Origin: Novosphingobium hassiacum
GTDB lineage: Bacteria; Pseudomonadota; Alphaproteobacteria; Sphingomonadales; Sphingomonadaceae
Reading direction: 5' to 3'
Length of the DNA: 64,000 nucleotides
Assembly: GCF_014196055.1 (NCBI RefSeq)
Contig: NZ_JACICY010000001.1
Span: forward strand, 186,001-250,000
Shown here: positions 36,665-43,792 of the stretch, piece after piece
How the letters are laid out: each line of letters begins with the position of its first letter
Position numbering within the stretch: position 1 is the stretch's first letter
Notes under the pieces: generated by a model
What the model saw: only the letters and a program-made list of their open reading frames with translations
Database searches by the model: none
What the model was told of the DNA's origin: nothing
Program-made: the position numbers and the translations under genes

Positions 36665-37821
36665 GCCGCTTTCCCCATCAAGTTGAGGTTGCGGGCACCG
36701 GCTTCCACCGCTGCAGCAAGCGTGGAATCAGCCACGGCAGCATAGCGCGCCGTACTCTCTGGTCGCAGGTGACCGGCGATCTTACCGGCGACATGCAGAC
36801 TGACATTGTTGGACACCATTGCGCCGATTGCTGCATGCCGAAGATCGTGTGTGTGCATTCCCGGCAGGCCTGCAGCTTCGGTCGCCGTCTTCCAGGCCCG
36901 TTTGATGGTGATGTAGTGCTTGCCCGTCGAAGGGTTGGTAAACATCCACTCGCACCCCTCTTTACGGGGCAAGGCCTTCACAACCGCCATTGCAGCCTCG
37001 CTGAGCGGGACTGTCCGGGGATGCCCATTCTTGGTGTGCGGTATCAACCATTCGGCCCGGTCGAAATTGACGTGCTCGAACCGTGCATCAAGAATCTCAC
37101 GCTTTCGTGCGGCAGTTGCCAAGGCGAATTGCACGATGGGTTTCAGCATCGTGTTTTCCGATTTGCCGCACTCGCCAAGAAGGCGCTTGACCTGTTCCGG
37201 CGATAGCAAACATGTGCGTTTATTATCGTACTTCGGCCTTGCGACTGCCTCGACCGGGTTACGGTCGGAGCCCGGTAGCCCCCACCCCTTCGCCAGTCGA
37301 TATCCGCGATTCATGACGAGACGCAGGCGATCGACAGAAGCCGGGGCCAGCCGCGCACGAAGCTTGGCGAAGTGGGTTTCGATCGCATGGGGCATGACCT
37401 CATCGATGCGAAGCCGACCGAATTCCGGCACAAGATACTTCCGATATGACATCTCAACACAACCGTGGGACCGAATATGCCCCTTGGCGTGTTCGATATG
37501 CATCTGCGCCAATTCCTTAAAGGTGATCGTGCCCTTGCGGATGGCCTTGTCTTCGGCCGGGTTGCCTCCAAGAACGACTTTTGAGCGCAGTTCCTTTGCG
37601 GTACGCTTGGCAACGTCGAACGGTATGTCACTGGAGCCGCCGATCTTGACCTGTGCCGCCTTGCCGTCGGGTTTCGTGTAGTAGAGCCAGTACGTCTTAC
37701 CCGAAGCTCTGACTTCAAGCCCGAAGCCAATAACCTCGGTGCAGCGGTAGACCTCCTTCCGCTTGTGCGGTGGGCAGGTAACGTCGCGGCAAAATGCGGA
37801 CGTGAGTTTAAGCTTGGCCAT
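36661..37821 (-). CDS. Tyrosine-type site-specific integrase
   Basis: The 386-aa protein has an N-terminal arm-binding domain (VIGFGLEVRASGKTYWLYY), a SAM-like core-binding domain around residues 100-185, and a catalytic domain with the expected set: Arg241 in AARKREILDAR, His325 and Arg328 in HTHDLRHA, His351 in IAGHLRPE, and Tyr360 in TARYAAV. I chose ATG 37821, since the upstream frame has no similarity. It presumably recombines at tRNA-Thr. It lies 3.2 kb inside the left end rather than beside the intact tRNA. Confidence 0.92.
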   Translation of the reverse strand: MAKLKLTSAFCRDVTCPPHKRKEVYRCTEVIGFGLEVRASGKTYWLYYTKPDGKAAQVKIGGSSDIPFDVAKRTAKELRSKVVLGGNPAEDKAIRKGTITFKELAQMHIEHAKGHIRSHGCVEMSYRKYLVPEFGRLRIDEVMPHAIETHFAKLRARLAPASVDRLRLVMNRGYRLAKGWGLPGSDRNPVEAVARPKYDNKRTCLLSPEQVKRLLGECGKSENTMLKPIVQFALATAARKREILDARFEHVNFDRAEWLIPHTKNGHPRTVPLSEAAMAVVKALPRKEGCEWMFTNPSTGKHYITIKRAWKTATEAAGLPGMHTHDLRHAAIGAMVSNNVSLHVAGKIAGHLRPESTARYAAVADSTLAAAVEAGARNLNLMGKAA

Positions 37822-38063
37822 AGGCCATTTCCTTTCTGAATGTGGTTTTAAGATTGGCCCGCAGAGCGCCGCGCCTCGGCGCACGCCCATCGGTGCCGGG
37901 CAAGCCGAATTAGCGCTGTGGCGAGCTCTCAGCCCTGCTCTCGGGCATGTTTGAGCCAGCACCGCCCCCGCCGGTTGGCGATCTGAGGGAGCGGCGCGGC
38001 GGTCGTGGTGGTGAAAACAGGGAAGCGCCGTTCGTGCCCCTCCCTGCCCCCACCGGGTGAGCG

Positions 38064-39345
38064 TCAATAGACTTCGTCGTCGTCATCCATGGCGACAGGC
38101 TGGAAGCCGGTGTCGGATGTCAGCCCGACCTTCCACTTCTCCCTGCCGTTCACGCGTTTTGGCTGGCCATAGAGTTTGCGCAGGATGCCACCGGCTTCCC
38201 GGCAGTGCTGGTTATTCGGGTGGTTGATCCCGATCTTCCGCAGCACTTCGATGGCAGTCATGTAGATCAAAAGATTGGCGTTCAGGTCTATCCGTTCCCG
38301 AAGCCGCTCTTCGACTGCACTGGTGACCTCATGCCCGGCGTTGACGACAGCAAGCTGCTCCTCCTCCTCCGGTGTCAGCCACCATTGCTTTCCGGCGTCG
38401 AAGTCGCATGCAAGCTGAGCGTAAACCTGCTGCATGTCGATGTCGTGCTGGTAATCCAGTCGTTCCACCGCGATCGTCCACCACCGTGAGTTGCCAGTCG
38501 TGTCGACCAAAAAGCGACTATCGTTGACGGAGGCTGCAAACCGTCCTGCGGCCCATATCCACCGCACGCGCAGCGTACGGAGGTCGGACCCGGTCACAGT
38601 CGTTGGTGATGAAGCCTTTGAGCCGGGCCACATCTCGCCGGAAAGAGCTGTCGAGTTCGCCTAACTCGACGATCCCGTGTGCGACTGCAACAAGCACAGA
38701 ATCCTTGCTGCATGGATCGAGATGATGATCACGCTTGAACCACGCTCTTCGCAGGTCCTCAGGCACCAGCCTTGCAATCCAGCTGGTCTTCCCGCTGCCT
38801 TGCGGCCCCTGCAGGGTCAGAACCCCACGGGAATGGAAATTGCCCAGAGACAAAGCTGCAGCCACAGCACTCAGACACCAGCGATAGATGAGGGCGTCCC
38901 GCATCTCGGTCGGGTAACTCTCCTCGACGTGCACTGTGTGATAGAGTTGCTGAAGCCGGTCGCTACCGTCCCATGGCCTGCTCTTGATCCAGTCCGCCAC
39001 CGGATTGGATCCGTTGCGCCTTCCAAGTGTCCCGATAAAATCGAGTACTTGGCCCGAAGGCACACCGTTGAGGTTGGCGAGGCTGATCAGGTCGCACTCT
39101 TCGAGCTGCCGCGCATTATGCAGGATGCTCAATCGCTTACTGATCACGTCATAGGACACGTTGATGCTGTTACCAGCAAGAAGATGCTCGACGTTATCCA
39201 TCGTGAGGGGAAGCTTATGGCCACCCTGTGACGGCGGGTTAGGAAACTCTTCCGGATTAAGCCTGGCCGGAAAGGGCTTCAATTTTCTGGACTTCGAAGT
39301 GGAGGGCTCCGTCCCGATAGATGTCGGAGCAGTAGTATCGGTCAT
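38064..39345 (-). pseudogene. VapE-family P-loop protein, broken by a frameshift
   Basis: VapE-type proteins are helicase-like replication factors of phages and phage satellites. The first part (from ATG 39345, GGGGAGGAAG site) includes the domain start TMDNVEHLLAGNSINVSYD and the Walker A LTLQGPQGSGKTSW, up to RPPYAARAVDMGRRTV. The homologous continuation FAASVNDSRFLVDTTGNSRWW is in another frame: one extra base, or two missing, near 38535-38540. The rest of the family continues to TAA-like end at 38064. Two separate ORFs do not explain the motif order, so I treat it as one broken gene. Confidence 0.82.
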
Positions 39346-39466
39346 ATATTCTTCCTCCCCGCTCTTCCGGCGGGGCTTGTGGCGCATCAGGTTTCCCGAC
39401 CTGAATGCTTTGGTGGTGGAAAAGGAGAAGCGAGGAGCCAAAATAGGCTCCCCCACCCCGGCTCAT

Positions 39467-39847
39467 TTAGGACAGCTCGTGGCAATCGTTGAGGCGGTAA
39501 AAACCGTCCTCGTCGCGATGCCAGATATGGCGTCCAGTTTCGCGGCCCTCGAATAGATCGAGTATGGCGCAAAACGCTTTAGCCATGCCGAGACCGCAGA
39601 TTTTCGTCCCCAATCGGCGCAGCTCCTGCCGCGCACGAAGGGTCTCAGCGATCAAGACACGGATCAGGCTGATCAGGCCTTGAATTCCGGTGTGTTTAAG
39701 GTCGTTCCGTATGGTCCAGAGAAGACGGCTCTCATCAGCCGGGTAATCTGCCAGACGATCATATCTGTGAACGATATTGTCCCCAAAGCCATCGAGAAAG
39801 TGGTCAAGTTCCCAAGGCAGCGGACGAAATTCGTGATCAGTTTTCAA
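39467..39847 (-). CDS. Hypothetical island protein upstream of vapE (126 aa)
   Basis: No family is recognised. The protein is mostly helical (LIRVLIAETLRARQELRRLG), with an aromatic/acidic tail (GRHIWHRDEDGFYRLNDC). It starts with TTG, supported by AAGGGA six bases upstream. It is the first gene after a candidate promoter at 39905-39936 and precedes vapE and the integrase on the same strand. Confidence 0.65.
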   Translation of the reverse strand: MKTDHEFRPLPWELDHFLDGFGDNIVHRYDRLADYPADESRLLWTIRNDLKHTGIQGLISLIRVLIAETLRARQELRRLGTKICGLGMAKAFCAILDLFEGRETGRHIWHRDEDGFYRLNDCHELS

Positions 39848-39904
39848 GTGTAATCCCTTATTATTATGTTCTTTGGGCGTGTTTGTTCGATCGTTTTCGA
39901 TCTC

Positions 39905-39936
39905 ATACTAGTTGTCGGTGCCGTACCGACTGTCAA
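39905..39936 (-). promoter_or_regulatory. Candidate promoter with dyad in a 20-bp spacer
   Basis: On the minus strand TTGACA (39936-39931) and TAGTAT (39910-39905) are 20 bp apart, and the spacer holds a perfect palindrome GTCGGT-N5-ACCGAC (39914-39930). Long spacers with a central dyad are typical of MerR-type activated promoters. It faces the 126-aa, vapE and integrase genes. Confidence 0.45.
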
Positions 39937-40204
39937 AGAACCAACCGTTGTCAGCGGCATGGTAATCCATTTCAGCATGACCAGGATCAAGGTCTGTCCC
40001 CCGAGCAAACGGGGCAACCGGCGCTTACTGAGTTCGCCTTGGCGAGAGTACTTTCAGCGACGCGGTACCGCCCGACTATGGTTAACGCCACAGCCTGTAA
40101 AGCGTTGAAACCACATTAACGCAGAGCCACATACGTATTCAGCGCTGGCCAGATTTTGACCCGCCCATTTCACTTTTCGGTATTGTCGCATAATCGCCCC
40201 CACT
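39937..40204. other. Gene-free stretch within the island
   Basis: Open frames here are short, with no ribosome site and no similarity I recognise. It separates two leftward gene groups. Confidence 0.45.
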
Positions 40205-40241
40205 CCCCCCACCAGCACGGACTTTGCGATCCCGGTGGGGG
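40205..40241 (-). terminator. GC-rich hairpin after the small membrane protein gene
   Basis: CCCCCACC pairs with GGTGGGGG around a 20-nt loop, downstream of the leftward operon that ends at 40270. No T-run is present. Confidence 0.45.
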
Positions 40242-40269
40242 CAAGGGGCGGCAAGTTCGGCATCTCGCC

Positions 40270-40509
40270 TTACGTTCGCATCAGCAAACCAAGCGCAGCC
40301 AGCCCGCCAACGATGATCAAGCCTGCCAGAGGATACTGCCCGATCGCGCTCAGCAGAGCGAACGACAGCAGACACCCCGCCGTTTCCATCGGCCTCGTGA
40401 TGGCAGAGAGCACGATGGCCGCAAGGACAACGAGCGCCACAAGCATTGCGGCAGCCTTCAAGACCGCCAAGGCGACACATAGGACCAGTAGGACTCCTAT
40501 CAATCGCAT
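40270..40509 (-). CDS. Small hydrophobic membrane protein (79 aa)
   Basis: The protein starts MRLIGVLLVLCVALAVLKAA and consists of about three hydrophobic segments with little else. It overlaps the end of the preceding gene by 10 bp, so it is the last member of that operon. I know no family; small multi-pass proteins at the end of defence-type operons are sometimes effectors, but nothing here proves it. Confidence 0.6.
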   Translation of the reverse strand: MRLIGVLLVLCVALAVLKAAAMLVALVVLAAIVLSAITRPMETAGCLLSFALLSAIGQYPLAGLIIVGGLAALGLLMRT

Positions 40510-40898
40510 CGGACATCCCCGGCAAAAGCAGCGCACATCTCTCGAAGGCACGTCCCTTCCCCAACCTCGACCAGCAACGTCAGCGCAAATCCGGAATCGC
40601 CGATCGTGTGGATCAGTTCGTACCAGCCGCCGGAGATGGTAAGCCAAGCCCAATAGGGTTCGAAGCCCTCGCAACCGAAGCGAATCCCACTGACCGGATT
40701 GTACAACGGTGAAAAGCCGATCTCCGACTTCAGGTCTTCGATTGTGTCGCCCGGTTGGACGACGACGATATGTGTGAGGTCTTGTAACCCTGCATCGGCA
40801 GCAAGTTTAAGCCGATCATCCAGTAGGGTGCGCAGTTCGGGATCAAGTGCTTGGCCCATGACCCGTTCGATCGATGGTGCGTCACAGAGTGAAAGCAT
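40500..40898 (-). CDS. Island paralogue B (132 aa), unknown function
   Basis: The protein shares a clear pattern with the gene at 41036-41431: VVQPGDTIEDLKSEIGF, a Trp-rich middle (YWAWLTISGGWYELI) and GDSGFALTLLVEV. The two are paralogues of one unnamed family. The chosen ATG 40898 has AAAGGAT upstream; the open frame is longer by 14 codons. It is cytoplasmic by composition. It overlaps the small membrane protein gene downstream. Confidence 0.7.
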   Translation of the reverse strand: MLSLCDAPSIERVMGQALDPELRTLLDDRLKLAADAGLQDLTHIVVVQPGDTIEDLKSEIGFSPLYNPVSGIRFGCEGFEPYWAWLTISGGWYELIHTIGDSGFALTLLVEVGEGTCLREMCAAFAGDVRCD

Positions 40899-41035
40899 TT
40901 TGCTATCCTTTAAATAAAAAAAGCGCCCGTGCGGATGCACAGACGCCGTGTGATGCCGCTCGATGGCGACGATGGATTTGAGCCTTCAAGACAGCCCGTT
41001 TCCTTGGGCAGCTTTCTGGCAATTACGCAGTAGGT

Positions 41036-41431
41036 TCAGGTGACTGAGGAATTCTGACTTTCGCCAATGTGACTTTGAATGGCGGTGAGAAGTGCAGAGT
41101 CGGTGTCTTGGCAAAGAGGCACAAGCAGCACCAAGCCGAAGCCGTCATCCGACAGAATGAAGATAGCCTCTGCCCAACACCAATGTCGTTCGACAATTTC
41201 TGGGATCATCGCGAAATCCCGTTCGACAAGCACCTGCATGCCGAGTGCTACCTCGATGTCGGCAAGGGCATCTCCCGGCTGGACGACGGCGAACACAGCC
41301 AACTCTTCGAAGGCGAAATCATCGTATTCTGCCAGCCGTTCGGCATGGAAGCGCAGCCGCCTTTTGGCGACAGCATCAAGCGGAGAATCCAAGGCGCGCG
41401 CCAAGGCCTCCGCAGTGCGGATCAAAATCAT
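41036..41431 (-). CDS. Island paralogue A (131 aa), unknown function
   Basis: This is the partner of paralogue B: FAVVQPGDALADIEVALG, then HWCWAEAIFILSDDGFGLVLLVP. The start is ATG 41431 with AAAGGAACC upstream. The pair is separated by 137 bp, which includes a GC-rich hairpin-like stretch. Sequence divergence between the two is considerable, so the duplication is old or the copies arrived separately. Confidence 0.7.
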   Translation of the reverse strand: MILIRTAEALARALDSPLDAVAKRRLRFHAERLAEYDDFAFEELAVFAVVQPGDALADIEVALGMQVLVERDFAMIPEIVERHWCWAEAIFILSDDGFGLVLLVPLCQDTDSALLTAIQSHIGESQNSSVT

Positions 41432-41529
41432 TGCAGGTTCCTTTCGGACAAAAAAATGCCCCCGGAGAACATCCGAGGGACAGTCATTCAATTTCGACAA
41501 AATTCAACGAGTAACGATGTGGCTGGATC

Positions 41530-41940
41530 TCAAGTGTCAGCCCTGCCGAATTTGTCGGGATAGCGATCTCTCAAAGTCTGCCTGTAACGCTTCCCCAAAG
41601 AGTTTGCCATAAATAGGCCAATTGCAATTGGAATAGCTCCCAAACCACCTACCGGAAGTAATATAAGCCCACCAATAACAAGACCGAAGACCAGCACGTT
41701 GTCTTGTGTGGACCAAAGACTTTTGGCTTGCTTATGCAAAATAGCCTCAATCTCCACCGGAGAAAGCCCATCTGTAGTTGACTCTCCAGCTACCTTTAAC
41801 CGCTCCTCCTGGTCGATGATCTTTTGCTCTCTGGCCAGAGCAGCTTGCTTTTCTGAGCGTATTTTCTCCTCCTGCGCCAGTTCAGCGCGGCGGGCGGCAA
41901 CTTTCGTCTGTATGTCTGACATGGCCTCACTCATCGCCAT
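41530..41940 (-). CDS. Coiled-coil protein with C-terminal membrane hairpin (136 aa)
   Basis: The N-terminal 60 residues form a charged coiled coil (RRAELAQEEKIRSEKQAAL). Then come two adjacent hydrophobic segments (VLVFGLVIGGLILLPVG and GAIPIAIGLFMANSLG), and a basic tail follows. The start at 41940 overlaps the preceding gene by 14 bp; ATG 41934 is an alternative. No family is recognised. Confidence 0.68.
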   Translation of the reverse strand: MAMSEAMSDIQTKVAARRAELAQEEKIRSEKQAALAREQKIIDQEERLKVAGESTTDGLSPVEIEAILHKQAKSLWSTQDNVLVFGLVIGGLILLPVGGLGAIPIAIGLFMANSLGKRYRQTLRDRYPDKFGRADT

Positions 41941-42307
41941 CGCTTGACAGGATCGTACCTAACAGAGCCGAGCCTGCCACCAAGCCAACTGCTCCGGCAG
42001 CAGCCTTCCGGCCAATACGCTTTGCACCATCCTCAGCGGCAATAATGTCATCGATGCAACGAGCGGCCCGTGCTTCCCGGTCAGCCTCTGCAACTCTGCG
42101 CTCGAAGGTAACCATCAGAGTCTCGCGGTCGGAGGTGACCATGTGGCGCTGCATGACTTTCGACATGAAGACCATTCGCCAGCCCTCTGCCGCCATTGCA
42201 TTGATGTAGGCTTCGAGGACGTTGGTTTCGATCCGGCCTTCGCCAAGCAGGACGGAGCTTATTGCGCCATCGGCAACGTCAATGACCTTGTATTCGTATT
42301 CCATCAT
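41927..42307 (-). CDS. DUF4177-like protein with C-terminal glycine-rich helix
   Basis: The N-terminal half (MMEYEYKVIDVADG, then EAYINAMAAEGWRMVFMS) resembles the DUF4177 fold, a small beta-alpha domain of unknown function. The C-terminus has a hydrophobic Gly/Ala stretch (AAAGAVGLVAGSALLGTIL) that could insert in a membrane. The ATG has GAGGGGGAT upstream. It is the first gene of the leftward small-protein operon and is divergent from the HTH regulator at 42434. Confidence 0.7.
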   Translation of the reverse strand: MMEYEYKVIDVADGAISSVLLGEGRIETNVLEAYINAMAAEGWRMVFMSKVMQRHMVTSDRETLMVTFERRVAEADREARAARCIDDIIAAEDGAKRIGRKAAAGAVGLVAGSALLGTILSSDGDE

Positions 42308-42433
42308 TTCGATCCCCCTCGTGGATGACGGGCCTCACGCTCCATTCAGTTATCGGAACATGCGCCTAAGGCTAGTAAAAATGAGATTCATCGTCCGTGG
42401 TCCAATCGACCACATTCCATTTCAGTCTGGTGG

Positions 42434-42637
42434 ATGGACGTTCGGCAACGCTTGGCTGCAAACATGAAGAGGCTGCGCAAAGAGCGCGGCTGGTCGCAGG
42501 AGGCGTTGGCTGATGAAGCGGGTCTGGACCGAACATACATCAGCGGCATTGAGCGCGTGGTGAAGAACCCGACAATCACCGTGGTGGAGCGGGTGGCTTT
42601 GGCGCTGGGATGCGGCTTAGGTGCTTTGTTGGATTGA
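42434..42637 (+). CDS. XRE-family helix-turn-helix regulator (67 aa)
   Basis: The whole protein is a Cro/C1-type HTH: LRKERGWSQEALADEAGLDR gives helices 2-3, and YISGIERVVKNPTI is the recognition end. It has no effector domain. Such small regulators usually act as dimers on palindromes. The divergent position suggests control of the small-protein operon, possibly also of the downstream nuclease-helicase pair. Confidence 0.9.
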   Translation: MDVRQRLAANMKRLRKERGWSQEALADEAGLDRTYISGIERVVKNPTITVVERVALALGCGLGALLD

Positions 42638-42639
42638 CT

Positions 42640-42669
42640 GGAGAGTACGGTGTGCTCGTACGCCTCTCC
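42640..42669 (+). terminator. Hairpin after the HTH gene
   Basis: GGAGAG pairs with CTCTCC and an inner GTACG/CGTAC adds to the stem. It lies 3 bases beyond the HTH stop codon. There is no T-run. Confidence 0.5.
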
Positions 42670-43072
42670 CCACCTTCCAGCTTTCACGGAAGGCAGAGAC
42701 CTTTTGACGTGATATCACGGCATTCGGAAGAGGCCCCGAGCCTGTTCATATAAGATGGCTGGATTTGCGCGGTTGTGGATGTCCAAACGTTTTCGATTCC
42801 AAGTGGATAGCCGATCTCGGCTCTGAACATATTATGCTACCTTCATTTGTTTATCGTTGAAAGTGATACATGTGCGCTCGCTATCGGGTAGGCAATTTTC
42901 GAGAGAATGGAGCAGGGAAGTGGCGGAAATACGACCATATGTACGCTGAAAGACTGTTGCGTGCTAATGAGCGCTTGGATCTGAGCAGCTAAACAAAGTA
43001 GGTTGCAATGCGACGTTTCAAATCGGACGCATTGAAATAGAAACTGCCCACGGAGGCCATTCAGTCTCAAGA
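42670..43072. other. Non-coding, AT-rich leader of the HamA-like gene
   Basis: I see no convincing gene in this 400-bp stretch. It contains the palindrome and -10-like element listed separately. Confidence 0.45.
42809..42835 (+). promoter_or_regulatory. Palindrome next to a -10-like hexamer
   Basis: AGCCGA-TC-TCGGCT is a perfect 14-bp palindrome, 7 bases before TATTAT. It could be an operator for the nearby HTH protein. The -35 is poor, and the distance to the HamA-like start is about 240 bp. Confidence 0.35.
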
Positions 43073-43792
43073 ATGTCGGGATTCAAAGGGAACAATGTCA
43101 CTGGCGTGGCCGAGCATGTGGGAGACCCGCATTGCAACGCAGCGCATGCAGCACTTCTGGTAGCACTCCAGGCACTTAAGACCCCATTCCTCTCTGCTTC
43201 CGATAGCATCAGCAACAGTCAAAAGGGTAATCTTGGCGAGTTCATATGCTTGCACATTGGGCGAAATGGATATTTTTCTGGTCACGAGAAGTTCGCCAGT
43301 AACGCGATTCAGCCACTTACAAGGATAAGTGGGGCAGGCGTAGACCTAATGTACATCTACTTTCATCCATCTGATCCATCTAAAGATATCATGTACATTC
43401 AAGAAACAAAAACAGCCGGCTCTAAACAAAATATAAACTACTTCCAAAATTTAGAAAGGGACTATGAAAAGCTTTTTGGAACAGATATTAACCTAACGCT
43501 GCAGTCACGAATTAGCTATTTATGCAACTCTTTTGAGATCGAAAGAAATCAAGATGAATATTCTAAGAGAGTTCAGCGATTAGGCGGAACGACGCCGGAT
43601 CAATGCTCTAGCGTTCGCCTTGTTCCAACAGGCGTTCACGAAGCCGGGGTCGGAAATCCAGTCCAAAAAATGCTCGCGATAAAAACAGCCATCGCAGCAT
43701 TCGGTTGGGACCAAAACTCCATCACGCCGTGGACGATTGGCCTCTCGGATTTGGAAGATCGCCTACTCCGCCTCGCGCGAGGGCAGTTGTGA
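43073..43792 (+). CDS. hamA: HamA-like nuclease (DUF1837; Hachiman/AbpAB type)
   Basis: The 239-aa protein looks like the DUF1837 nuclease of Hachiman or AbpAB defence systems. The core KGNLGEFICLHIGRNG, with KFASNAIQPLTRISGAGVDL and YIQETKTAG, gives a PD-(D/E)xK-like set: Glu56, Asp91, Glu111 and Lys113. The adjacent helicase gene is coupled by a GTGA overlap, which is the main support for the call. The start at ATG 43073 has no good ribosome site; the frame is open further upstream, so the N-terminus may be longer. Base composition is lower in GC than the backbone. Confidence 0.65.
   Translation: MSGFKGNNVTGVAEHVGDPHCNAAHAALLVALQALKTPFLSASDSISNSQKGNLGEFICLHIGRNGYFSGHEKFASNAIQPLTRISGAGVDLMYIYFHPSDPSKDIMYIQETKTAGSKQNINYFQNLERDYEKLFGTDINLTLQSRISYLCNSFEIERNQDEYSKRVQRLGGTTPDQCSSVRLVPTGVHEAGVGNPVQKMLAIKTAIAAFGWDQNSITPWTIGLSDLEDRLLRLARGQL

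Noticed and set aside
38520..38560. Programmed frameshift to explain VapE
   Set aside because: No slippery heptamer or downstream pseudoknot is seen, and the family is not known to use one. A simple indel is more likely.
40139..40564. 141-aa Arg/Cys-rich open frame
   Set aside because: It overlaps the small membrane protein and paralogue B in a different frame and has no ribosome site.
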